A stretch of DNA of 64,000 bases, taken from contig CAZOOK010000006.1 in NCBI GenBank assembly GCA_964581385.1, forward strand, positions 1 through 64,000. The letters run 5' to 3'. Under the pieces are notes generated by a model. It worked only from the letters and a program-made list of their open reading frames with translations, had not been told where the DNA came from and did no database searches. A program made the position numbers and the translations under genes. The DNA comes from CAZOOK01 sp964581385 (GTDB lineage: Bacteria > Pseudomonadota > Gammaproteobacteria > Nevskiales > Nevskiaceae). Shown one piece after another: positions 8,472 through 16,130 of the stretch (within the stretch, counting starts at the first letter, position 1; every line of letters starts with the position of its first letter).

Positions 8472-9185
8472 ATGAATTACTTCGTCAAAAACGATCGCGG
8501 TCGCTATGCGGTAATGCCACAGTCTCTGCCCACGGTCGCTGTTGCGGCGAGTCCGCAACGCTTTCCGGTCCACCGGATTTATTGCGTCGGCCGTAATTAC
8601 GTTGAGCATACCGCCGAGGACGGCTCACACGCAGAACGAGAGCCGCCACTATTCTTCATGAAGCCGGCGGACACCATCGTCGCCCCGGGTGGTGAAGTCC
8701 CCTATCCGCCTGAAACCGCTGACTTCGAGCACGAGGTGGAATTGGTTGTTGCCATTGGCCGCACCGTATATCGGGCATTGCCGGACGAAGCGGCCGCCGC
8801 AGTGTTTGGTTACGCGGTCGGGCTCGATATGACGCGACGCGATTTGCAGAGACAAGCGCGCGATCTGCGCGGCCCCTGGGATCTGAGCAAGAGTTGCGAT
8901 TATTCGTCGCCGTGCGGCGACCTGCGTCCGGTATCGCGGATTGGGCATCCGGACAAGGGGCGCATCCAGTTGCGCGTTAACGGCCGGCTGCGCCAGGACT
9001 CCTGTATCAGCCACCTGATCTGGAGTGTGCCGGAACTGATCCACCATCTTTCCCGATTTCAGGTATTGCTGCCCGGCGATTTGATCTACACCGGAACGCC
9101 CGGCGGTGTCGGACCCGTAGTCGCGGGAGATACACTTGATGCGAGCATCGAAGGCATCGGTTCGCTGAGTGTGAAGATTGTGTGA
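8472..9185 (+). CDS. Fumarylacetoacetate hydrolase family protein (probable fumarylpyruvate hydrolase)
   Basis: The 237-residue protein has the FAH-fold signatures IYCVGRNYVEH, PLFFMKPADTI and FEHEVELVVAIG; the acidic residues of the last bind the divalent metal. Later come GLDMTRRDLQ, the lysine-containing PWDLSKS and DLIYTGTPGGVGPV, in the order found in short FAH hydrolases. Length and N-terminal spacing resemble fumarylpyruvate hydrolases that split fumarylpyruvate into fumarate and pyruvate. The neighbouring maleylpyruvate isomerase gene, 27 bp upstream, supports this reading over 2-hydroxyhepta-2,4-diene-1,7-dioate isomerase. The start has a good site, GGAGGA, about 10 nt upstream. Confidence 0.85.
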   Translation: MNYFVKNDRGRYAVMPQSLPTVAVAASPQRFPVHRIYCVGRNYVEHTAEDGSHAEREPPLFFMKPADTIVAPGGEVPYPPETADFEHEVELVVAIGRTVYRALPDEAAAAVFGYAVGLDMTRRDLQRQARDLRGPWDLSKSCDYSSPCGDLRPVSRIGHPDKGRIQLRVNGRLRQDSCISHLIWSVPELIHHLSRFQVLLPGDLIYTGTPGGVGPVVAGDTLDASIEGIGSLSVKIV

Positions 9186-9220
9186 GGATGGCGGGCGGCG
9201 TGTTGTTTTCTAAATCTTCC

Positions 9221-9811
9221 TCAGCACTTCTCTTTGGCTTTCACAATCTGCTCGCGTAACGCGGCGATCAGGCCGTCGTAGCCTTTTTCCTGGAATTTCT
9301 GCTCGTACTGCGTCGAACGCACGGCGAGATCGCTGACGCCATCGGCGATGATATTGACGATGCGCCAGCCGTCATTGTTTTTATGCAGTACATAGTCGAA
9401 ATGTACGGTGTCGCCGCTGGTGGGTTTCAGTAACGCGCGCACGTTCTTGAATCCGCCGTTCATGTCCTGCGTGTCGACGGTCGCAAAAGTCTCGCCGTCG
9501 TAGCTGGAGAAATTGGTGACGTAGGTGATCACAACGAGCTCGCGGAATACCGAGATGAATTGCGAGTGCTGCGTGTCCGTGAGTCCGTCCCAGCGCTTGC
9601 GCAATACGCGTTGCGCGAGAAAGGGGATATCGAAATCCTTATCGACCGCCGCACCGAGTTTCTGCATGCGATCGGCACACGCCACTTGATTGCCGGCACG
9701 CATGTTGGCGAGCAGGCCGGCGTGGAAGGCATCGACGGTTTCGGTGGGTTCCGCGGCGAATGCCGCTGGTATCGCCAGCACGGACAACATCAGCAGCAAG
9801 GCTTTGAACAT
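9221..9811 (-). CDS. MlaC/Ttg2D-type phospholipid-binding periplasmic protein
   Basis: The 196-residue product has a signal peptide (MFKALLLMLSVLAIPAAFAA) and the MlaC/Ttg2D fold pattern: a helical N-half with DFDIPFLAQRVLRKRW, then FRELVVITYVTNFSSYDGE, a beta-rich core, and VHFDYVLHKNNDGWRIVNIIADGVS. MlaC carries phospholipids across the periplasm; related HpnM proteins accompany hopanoid genes. The other Mla genes are absent nearby, so this is a solitary paralogue and its lipid is unknown. ATG 9811 is chosen because the signal peptide begins there with GGAG just upstream. The polysaccharide deacetylase gene lies upstream on the same strand, 122 bp away. Confidence 0.85.
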   Translation of the reverse strand: MFKALLLMLSVLAIPAAFAAEPTETVDAFHAGLLANMRAGNQVACADRMQKLGAAVDKDFDIPFLAQRVLRKRWDGLTDTQHSQFISVFRELVVITYVTNFSSYDGETFATVDTQDMNGGFKNVRALLKPTSGDTVHFDYVLHKNNDGWRIVNIIADGVSDLAVRSTQYEQKFQEKGYDGLIAALREQIVKAKEKC

Positions 9812-9933
9812 GGGGACTCCGGGAAAGCGAATGGGTTTTCCTGCGGGCGAATGCTGTTGCATATCATGCTGATCCGGTTGTGGTGAACGCGGGGTGAACG
9901 CCGCGTGGCCGCCGCGTTGTGCCGGTCGCGTAC

Positions 9934-10692
9934 TCAGTTTCGCATCAGCCGGGCGCGTTCTCGCAGGCCTCTGAGACCCCAGGAGCGGTAACGTGTCTGG
10001 ATGCGCCTGAGGACGAACGGATCCTGACCTGCACCGTTGACGCCGAATTCACAGGAAGAGGCGGTGCGGTAGCCGGCTTCCTGGACCCAGTCGCGCACTC
10101 TCGGATTCCACGCGCCATAGGGATAGCAGAAGTGATGCACCGGAATGCCGAAAAGATCTTCCAGCAGCTTCTTGCTCGCGGTGATTTCTTCGCGCGCCTG
10201 CTGTACCGGTACTTCCGTAAGTCGCGCGTGTGACAACGTGTGCGAACCGAGCTCATGTCCGGCCGCGAGCCAGCTTCGCAGATCCTCGTAGCTCATCAGT
10301 GGCTCACGCACTTCACCTTCGATTTCGTCCCACACGTTATGGCCGCCGATCTGGTCGGCGACAATGAATTGGATCGCCTTGAAGCCGAACTTGTCGAGTG
10401 CCGCGAGGCCATGGCGCAGCACATTGACGTAGCCGTCGTCGAAGCTCAGTACGATACGGCTCTGGTCGTTGCGCTTGCCGACGCCCACAGCGTCGGTCGG
10501 CAATGCGCTAGTGAAGCCGGCGGCGCGCAACTCCGAAAGTTGGCTGCGGAACAGTCGCTCGCTGATATACATACCGCGCAGCCGCGTACCCGGCGGCCGT
10601 GGTCCGAGCTTGTGATAAGTCAGAATCGGGACGCCGGTCGTGAACAGTTCGGCGAAATACTTCAGATCGGTGTAAGTAGTCGGCGGCGTCAC
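9934..10692 (-). CDS. Polysaccharide deacetylase (NodB homology domain)
   Basis: The 252-residue protein has the NodB-domain motifs in order: VPILTYHKLG, then LSFDDGY with the catalytic and metal Asp pair, HELGSHTLSHARL with the metal-binding histidines, and HHFCYPYGAWN. It would remove N-acetyl groups from a surface or wall polysaccharide by a metal-dependent mechanism. No signal peptide or membrane anchor is evident at the predicted N-terminus, which is odd for this family. The start is a GTG at 10692 with no clear ribosome-binding site, so the true start is uncertain. The thiolase gene lies 84 bp upstream on the same strand but is functionally unrelated. Confidence 0.85.
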   Translation of the reverse strand: MTPPTTYTDLKYFAELFTTGVPILTYHKLGPRPPGTRLRGMYISERLFRSQLSELRAAGFTSALPTDAVGVGKRNDQSRIVLSFDDGYVNVLRHGLAALDKFGFKAIQFIVADQIGGHNVWDEIEGEVREPLMSYEDLRSWLAAGHELGSHTLSHARLTEVPVQQAREEITASKKLLEDLFGIPVHHFCYPYGAWNPRVRDWVQEAGYRTASSCEFGVNGAGQDPFVLRRIQTRYRSWGLRGLRERARLMRN

Positions 10693-10776
10693 GGACGCAA
10701 ATTTCGGCGGCGATAGTCGAGCTTGATCTTCTCATAAAGCGCCGGAGAGATGCGTGGGCTCTTTGCCCTAATCCTT

Positions 10777-11961
10777 TTACAGGCACTCGATCGCCATTGC
10801 CACCGCTTCGCCGCCGCCGATGCACAGGCTGGCGATGCCGCGTTTGCCACCGGTTTTGCGCAGCGCGCCGATCAGCGTGGTGACGATGCGCGCGCCGCTG
10901 GCGCCAATCGGATGACCGAGCGCACAGGCGCCACCGTGAATGTTGACGCGTTCGTGTGGCAGGTGATGGTCTTTCATTGCCGCCATGGCGACCACCGCGA
11001 ATGCTTCGTTGATTTCCCACAGATCCACGTCGCTGGATTTCCAGCCGGTTTTTTCCAGGAGGCGGGTGATCGCATAAATCGGGGCGATGGGAAATTCGTC
11101 TGGCTTACGCGAATGCTGCGATAGGCCAACGATCCGCGCGAGCGGCTGCAGGCCGCGCTTTTTTGCTTCTGATTGCAGCATCAGCGTCAGCGCCGCGGCG
11201 CCGTCGGAAATCGAGCTGGAGTTGGCGGCGGTGATGGTGCCGTCTTTCTTGAACACCGGTTTCAACGTCGGAATCTTGTCCGGTTTCGCCTTGCCCGGCT
11301 GTTCATCGATGGCGACGGTTTCGCTGCCGTTGCGCGCCGCGATTTCGACCGGCACGATCTCGAACGCAAAGCTGCCGTCGCTGCCGGCTTTTTGCGCGCG
11401 GGTCAATGAAGCGATCGCAAACTCGTCCTGTTGTGCGCGCGTGAACCCGTAGCGCTCCACGGTGCGCTCGGCAAACACACCCATCGGCGTGCGCTTTTCA
11501 TAGGCGTCTTCAAGACCGTCGCAGGCCATGTGATCGAGAACCTCGGTGTGGCCGAAGCGATGGCCACTCCGCATTTTCGGCAACATGAACGGTGCGTTCG
11601 ACATGCTTTCCATGCCGCCGGCGACCGCGATGCGCGCCGAGTCCGCCTTGATCAGATCATGCGCGAAAAACACGGCCTTCAGGCCGGATCCACACATCTT
11701 GTTAATCGTCGTACAGCTCACGCCCAACGGTAATCCCGCACCGAGCGCAGCTTGCCGTGCCGGCGCCTGACCCTGTCCGGCCATGAGCACGTTGCCCATG
11801 ATGACCTCTTCGACGTCTTCGGGCTTCAGTCCGGCGCGCGCGACAGCAGCTTTGATGGCAACGGCGCCGAGCTGATTCGCGGTCAACGAGGAAAGTGAGC
11901 CAAGCAAGCCGCCCATGGGCGTACGGGCGATGGAAACAATGACGACGGGGTCGTTTGACAT
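10777..11961 (-). CDS. Acetyl-CoA acetyltransferase (thiolase II type)
   Basis: The 394-residue protein is a complete thiolase. The nucleophilic Cys90 lies in NKMCGSGLKA, the second active-site motif is NIHGGACALGHPIGASG, and the C-terminal GGGEAVAMAIE motif normally contributes the second cysteine in CIGGGEA. It would condense two acetyl-CoA or cleave acetoacyl-CoA in fatty-acid, ketone-body or storage-polymer metabolism. Unlike the Ltp-type gene at 55019-56188, all catalytic residues are present. The start ATG at 11961 matches the family N-terminus. Upstream is a short intergenic stretch and then the 271-bp repeat in divergent position. Confidence 0.93.
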   Translation of the reverse strand: MSNDPVVIVSIARTPMGGLLGSLSSLTANQLGAVAIKAAVARAGLKPEDVEEVIMGNVLMAGQGQAPARQAALGAGLPLGVSCTTINKMCGSGLKAVFFAHDLIKADSARIAVAGGMESMSNAPFMLPKMRSGHRFGHTEVLDHMACDGLEDAYEKRTPMGVFAERTVERYGFTRAQQDEFAIASLTRAQKAGSDGSFAFEIVPVEIAARNGSETVAIDEQPGKAKPDKIPTLKPVFKKDGTITAANSSSISDGAAALTLMLQSEAKKRGLQPLARIVGLSQHSRKPDEFPIAPIYAITRLLEKTGWKSSDVDLWEINEAFAVVAMAAMKDHHLPHERVNIHGGACALGHPIGASGARIVTTLIGALRKTGGKRGIASLCIGGGEAVAMAIECL

Positions 11962-12096
11962 AGAAACATACGGGGATCAATCGGAGGTTTATTATCACCG
12001 AATCGGCCGAACTCGTGTCAGATACCCAGCCCGGTCACCCGCGCGCGAAGACTGCCTTCGGCTTAAAATAACCGTTTGCCGCGAACTTCAGGGGAG

Positions 12097-12367
12097 TAGG
12101 GCCTGTTAACACTTACTTTGATCGCTGCGACGGAGACCGTATGGGCACAGCGCGAGGAACGAGCGACGTCGTGTACTTGAAGTACACGAGGAGTGAGAGA
12201 CGTGGCGCTGTGCCCATACGGTCCCGTCCCTCCGGGTTGTGTCCAAAAGGGTGCCCGCCGGCGTTTCGGACCTTGGCCATGGAACCACCATGCCCTGCGG
12301 TCCGCGCCTTGGCCGGCGCCCTCTTGGACGACAACGCAACGATCAAAGTAAGTGTTAACAGGCCCTA
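12097..12367 (+). repeat. 271-bp structured repeat, copy 3 (complete, MITE-like)
   Basis: Positions 12097-12124 and 12340-12367 are perfect 28-bp inverted repeats beginning TAGGGCCTG and ending CAGGCCCTA. Arm A pairs 12136-12153 with 12205-12222 (18 bp, perfect) and encloses the dyad at 12170-12188. Arm B pairs GTCCAAAAGGGTGCC with GGCGCCCTCTTGGAC, with one mismatch and one wobble. Length, arm layout and orientation equal copy 2. The right terminal A at 12367 immediately precedes the ATG of the LOG-family gene. The 135 bp between this element and the thiolase start (11962-12096) hold nothing else that I can support. Confidence 0.93.
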
Positions 12368-13069
12368 ATGGAAGCCTTCAAAAACATGAAGTTTCTGACC
12401 GGTGACGAGGCGCGCGGGATCCGCATCCTTTGCGAATACGTCGAACCGAAGAATCGCCTTCGCGCCGAAGGCGTATCGCGTGGGATCATTTTTTTCGGGT
12501 CCGCGCGCGTGCGCAAGGAGTCCGCCGATGCGGACTCCGCCCGGCACTATCGCGACGCGGCCGATCTTGCCGAGCGGCTCGCGCGCTGGACACTCTCGGC
12601 ACATGTCCCGAGGCGGTACTATCACATCTGCACCGGAGGCGGTCCCGGCATCATGCAGGCCGCGCACGAAGGGGCGGCGCGTGTGCATCGCAAGCTCAAC
12701 ATCGGGCTCAGCATCGCGTTGCCGAACGAGCAGATCCCGAACGAGTTTCTTGATCAGGACCGCGATTTCGACTTCCACTACTTCTTCATGCGCAAGTTCT
12801 GGTTCATGAACATTGCGGAAGCGTTCGTGATTTTCCCCGGCGGTTTCGGTACGTTCGACGAGCTGTTCGAGGTGCTGACGCTGATGCAGACGCAGCGTTC
12901 AGTGAAGCGCCCAACCGTCCTGTTCGACTCTGGATTCTGGCGCGATACGGTCAACTTCGAGGGTTTCGTCCGCCGCGGGCTTATCAACGCGGAGGATTTA
13001 TCCCTGTTTCATTTTTCGGACACGGTCGACGACGCGTTCGAGTTCCTGTCGAACGCGCTGCCAAAATAA
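12368..13069 (+). CDS. LOG family protein (nucleotide 5'-monophosphate nucleosidase type)
   Basis: The 233-residue cytoplasmic protein has the Rossmann-like LOG fold: IIFFGSARV, then CTGGGPGIMQAAHEGA, then VIFPGGFGTFDELFEVL, which corresponds to the PGGxGTxxE motif. Members release nucleobases or cytokinin ribotides from nucleoside 5'-monophosphates; older annotation calls them lysine decarboxylases without support. The insert HVPRRYYHICTGG and the longer N-terminus match the roughly 230-residue proteobacterial subgroup. The ATG at 12368 directly abuts the 271-bp repeat and has no separate Shine-Dalgarno sequence, so the repeat end would form its leader; an ATG at 12386 is an alternative. Confidence 0.85.
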   Translation: MEAFKNMKFLTGDEARGIRILCEYVEPKNRLRAEGVSRGIIFFGSARVRKESADADSARHYRDAADLAERLARWTLSAHVPRRYYHICTGGGPGIMQAAHEGAARVHRKLNIGLSIALPNEQIPNEFLDQDRDFDFHYFFMRKFWFMNIAEAFVIFPGGFGTFDELFEVLTLMQTQRSVKRPTVLFDSGFWRDTVNFEGFVRRGLINAEDLSLFHFSDTVDDAFEFLSNALPK

Positions 13070-13121
13070 AATAAGTGGGATAACGGAAAACCGCCAACGT
13101 CAATCTTTCGGCGCCGGATTT

Positions 13122-13373
13122 TCAGCGCTTGCGGCGGCCCGGTCTGTCGTCGAGGTCATCAAGATCATCGCCGATGATGCGGCGCAATTCGCGCTGCTCG
13201 CGATATTTCTCGACATCGCGCCAGTCGCGGCTGGCATTGCCCGGCGCGGTGGGATTGCCTTTGGCATCCACGGCAGGCACATCTTCCTCGAAACCTTCAG
13301 CATCGTCGGCGAATTCGTCGAACGGCTTGGTCGGCTGCTGGGGTTGCGTTTTTTTGCCGGGTCGTCCCGCCAT
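13122..13373 (-). CDS. Small acidic/basic conserved hypothetical protein (PA3496-like)
   Basis: The 83-residue product is very hydrophilic: a basic start (MAGRPGKKTQ), an acidic stretch (DEFADDAEGFEEDVP) and a C-terminal segment WRDVEKYREQRELRRIIGD followed by alternating Asp and Leu. The last part resembles small Pseudomonas PA3496-type proteins that some annotation links to envelope integrity; I rate that similarity as moderate. No signal peptide or membrane segment is seen. ATG 13373 is preferred to a TTG at 13391. It lies downstream of the protease's strand-mate by 152 bp and may be separate from it. Confidence 0.6.
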   Translation of the reverse strand: MAGRPGKKTQPQQPTKPFDEFADDAEGFEEDVPAVDAKGNPTAPGNASRDWRDVEKYREQRELRRIIGDDLDDLDDRPGRRKR

Positions 13374-13525
13374 ATACGTCTGCGACTCCAAATTCAGATA
13401 GCAAAACAGGCGCGCGTTTTAGCAGGCTTTCGCCTGCAACGGAAGCCCCCGCACGCCGCTCGCCGTGACCCGTGCAATTCCCGGACCCGTAACCAGAGGC
13501 TCCAAGCGGCGGCCAGCTGTTTGAT

Positions 13526-15811
13526 TCACACACGACGTCGGCGCAGGTGCCGGATTAACGCCAGGTTTGCGAACAGTCCCAGCAGCGCTGGATCGAATGC
13601 CCCGCCGCCGCTGTCGCCGGCGGCTTGTTGCGCTTCGACCGTTGAGCTGCGCGCCGAACCGACACCGCCGGTATTGGTGAACGCCGCCAGTTGATAAACC
13701 GAGTTCGCCTGGTCGTAATTGACGACGGTGATGTAATAGACGCCGGGGGACGGATTCGGGATGTTCACATACTCCGTAAAGCCTCCAGGCCCGAAGCCGG
13801 CGCCAGATTGTGTATCCGGAACGTTGTAGTAGTAATACGCGTTGGGATCGCCGTAGCCGTTAGCGTCGATTAGGTACTGGGGCGGCGACTGATAGCTGAC
13901 GATGATATCGACGTCGTTGGCGGCGTTGGCTTCGAAGCTCAGCGTATCCTGTCCCTGCGGTAAAGCGCCGAGCGTGAAGGTCCAGGTATGGTAGTTATCG
14001 TAGAGACTGGTGCCGATCGCCTGCGAGACCGCGACGTTGTTCGACAGCGTGCCGACTTCCAGTATGAAGTGGCGCTCGGCTGAATAGCCGCCCGTGGCGG
14101 TGAGTGCCAGCGTGAAATTCAGATACTGGTGGCCTTGCAGGCTCGACGGCACCGTGATGTGAAATGTGCCGGTCGCGGTGCCTAGGTGCGGGATATCCCC
14201 GAAGCTCACGCTGCCGCCGGTAACGCTTACGCCGTTGCTGGCGGTGAGGGTGCCGGCGACGCCGGTTGCGTTATTCCACAGATTTTGCACGGTGACGTGC
14301 AGATCGGCCGAATCGCCCGGATTCAGCACGCAATTGCCAGCGGATGCATTGTTCGGGTCCGCATAACAGCTGTTTCCGGAATCGCCCACGATGCGTACCG
14401 GAGCGGTCACCGGCACCGTGATCGAACCCGTTCCGGAGTCGGGATTGGTCGCCAGATACGAACTGATGCTGACCGGCAGGATCACCAGCGACGGCCCCGT
14501 ACCCGCCAGCGCGAGCGAGTGCGCTGCGTCGATGCGGCCGCCGGCGACGAGAAGATTCACCGGATTCGTCGTGTCGACGCCGGCATTGGCGCCTTCGATC
14601 AGCCGTGATTTCAGCTCGGTATCGTCGGCGCTCGCGTTATAGCTCTTGATCAGCGCTGCGACGCCTGCCGCGTACGGCGCGGAGAACGAAGTTCCGTACA
14701 CGCCGGGCGACGCGCTATAGCCGCTATTGGTTTCGGTCGTGGTGATTTGCAGGCCGGGCGCGGCGAGCGGCACCGAGGTCGGACCGAACGTGCTGAAACT
14801 GGCGATCCCGTCTTGCCGATTGGTGGCGGCCACCGGGAGCACATTTGGCAGGAGATAACCGGCCGGATAATTGGCGCCAGCGAAGTCGGTATTGGAGTTT
14901 TCGTTGCCGGCGGCAGTCACGAACAAGATGCCATTGTTGTTCAGATCCTGCAGCTCAGTGAGTTCGGCAGGATCGTAGGTCGGGCCACCAAAGCTGGCGT
15001 TGACGATTTGCACCCTGTTGCTGACGGCATATTGCAGCGCTGCGATTTCGGATGCGGTGTCGAAACCGAATTTCAGCGGCATCATCTTCACGTTCCAGAT
15101 CGCGCCCGCGACGCCGGTGCCGTTATTGCCGACCGCGCCGAGGCAACCCGCGACCTCGGTGCCATGCGCATCGCCGGATGAATCCGGTGCGACATCAGAA
15201 TTGGTCGGGTTCGCCGTGAAATTTACGCCGGCAATGAAATTCGACGTGCTGTCCGGATGAATGAAATCCGGATGATCGGTCTGAAACCCACTGTCGATGA
15301 TCGCTACCGTCACCGAGCGGTTGCCGGTCTGCGGGAAGCTGCCGTCGCCCGTCGGATCCCAGGCCGCGAGTAGATCCATATCCGCGCCGACAAAACCAGC
15401 AGGACCGCCGGCGATGAAATTGGCCTGACCGGTATTGTCGAGGCCCCACTGCAGGCCGAAATCCGGATCGTTCGGAACCGTCGCTGCCTGAAAGCGCCGC
15501 TTCACATAATTCGGTTGCACCGATTCCACCGAAGGATCGTTGGCCAACGTCCTGATCGCGCCCGCGACGTCCATCACCGCCGGCAATTCCAGTCGCTCAA
15601 AACGTCCGCCGAGCGTTGCCCCGACGCGCTTCAGCGCAAGCCGGCTCTTCATCGCATTGATGCCGTTCAGCGAGGCCTTATCCCGATATCTGACGATGAC
15701 CTCGCCCGGGCGGAAGGCCGGGGCCGCGTGCGACGGCCGCATCGCCGATACCGGCATCGAGGCCATGAGCAAACCGCTGACCGCCAATGAGTATTTTGTA
15801 AACCTGTTCAT
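13526..15811 (-). CDS. Secreted S8 subtilisin-like protease with C-terminal sorting-type tail
   Basis: The 761-residue precursor has a signal peptide (MNRFTKYSLAVSGLLMASMP), an I9-type inhibitor propeptide (about 35-105, FRPGEVIVRYRDKAS) and a subtilisin domain. The catalytic residues are Asp in VAIIDSGF near 171, His in HGTEVAG near 214 and Ser in GTSFSAPYAAG near 375, with the oxyanion Asn in TAAGNEN. Beta-sandwich regions follow, including a PPC-like domain at about 600-700. The C-terminus has a Gly-Gly-Gly segment, a hydrophobic stretch and HLRRRRV, the layout of GlyGly-CTERM/rhombosortase substrates. Start ATG 15811 begins the signal peptide; an upstream in-frame extension to 15904 is rejected. 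The enzyme is probably anchored or released at the cell surface. Confidence 0.93.
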   Translation of the reverse strand: MNRFTKYSLAVSGLLMASMPVSAMRPSHAAPAFRPGEVIVRYRDKASLNGINAMKSRLALKRVGATLGGRFERLELPAVMDVAGAIRTLANDPSVESVQPNYVKRRFQAATVPNDPDFGLQWGLDNTGQANFIAGGPAGFVGADMDLLAAWDPTGDGSFPQTGNRSVTVAIIDSGFQTDHPDFIHPDSTSNFIAGVNFTANPTNSDVAPDSSGDAHGTEVAGCLGAVGNNGTGVAGAIWNVKMMPLKFGFDTASEIAALQYAVSNRVQIVNASFGGPTYDPAELTELQDLNNNGILFVTAAGNENSNTDFAGANYPAGYLLPNVLPVAATNRQDGIASFSTFGPTSVPLAAPGLQITTTETNSGYSASPGVYGTSFSAPYAAGVAALIKSYNASADDTELKSRLIEGANAGVDTTNPVNLLVAGGRIDAAHSLALAGTGPSLVILPVSISSYLATNPDSGTGSITVPVTAPVRIVGDSGNSCYADPNNASAGNCVLNPGDSADLHVTVQNLWNNATGVAGTLTASNGVSVTGGSVSFGDIPHLGTATGTFHITVPSSLQGHQYLNFTLALTATGGYSAERHFILEVGTLSNNVAVSQAIGTSLYDNYHTWTFTLGALPQGQDTLSFEANAANDVDIIVSYQSPPQYLIDANGYGDPNAYYYYNVPDTQSGAGFGPGGFTEYVNIPNPSPGVYYITVVNYDQANSVYQLAAFTNTGGVGSARSSTVEAQQAAGDSGGGAFDPALLGLFANLALIRHLRRRRV

Positions 15812-15964
15812 GGGATTTTCCAGATATATAGTTGAACCGGAGCAGATGGTGTCGCGTTCTCTCCGTGCCCCGCCATCCTCGCATCTGCCTTTTAACGCTG
15901 CCACGCAGATTCAGATGACATCGCCGACGTAGGCGCACAAACTTGCTATACTTTTCGTCTGTGT

Positions 15965-16040
15965 GGGGCGGTAGCTCAGCTGGGAGAGCGCTGCGTTCGC
16001 AATGCAGAGGTCGGGAGTTCGATCCTCCTCCGCTCCACCA
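15965..16040 (+). tRNA. tRNA-Ala (anticodon CGC)
   Basis: The 76-nt cloverleaf has acceptor strands GGGGCGG and CCGCTCC (one G-U pair), D-arm AGCTCAGCTGGGAGAGC, anticodon loop TTCGCAA reading CGC, T-arm with GTTCGATCC and an encoded CCA. It decodes GCG alanine codons. The type I restriction-modification island begins 91 bp downstream, but I find no repeat of the tRNA 3' end at the other side of that island. Confidence 0.97.
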
Positions 16041-16130
16041 ATTGTCACCAAATCGTCGCCTGCAGTTCGAAGCGAACAGTGCTGATAGTAAGCTTTGGAA
16101 TCCCAATACCAATACAGTGAGCATTCCCGC

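Noticed and set aside
13422..13437. Hairpin GCAGGC/GCCTGC as a terminator for the protease
   Set aside because: There is no T-tract on either side in the direction of transcription.
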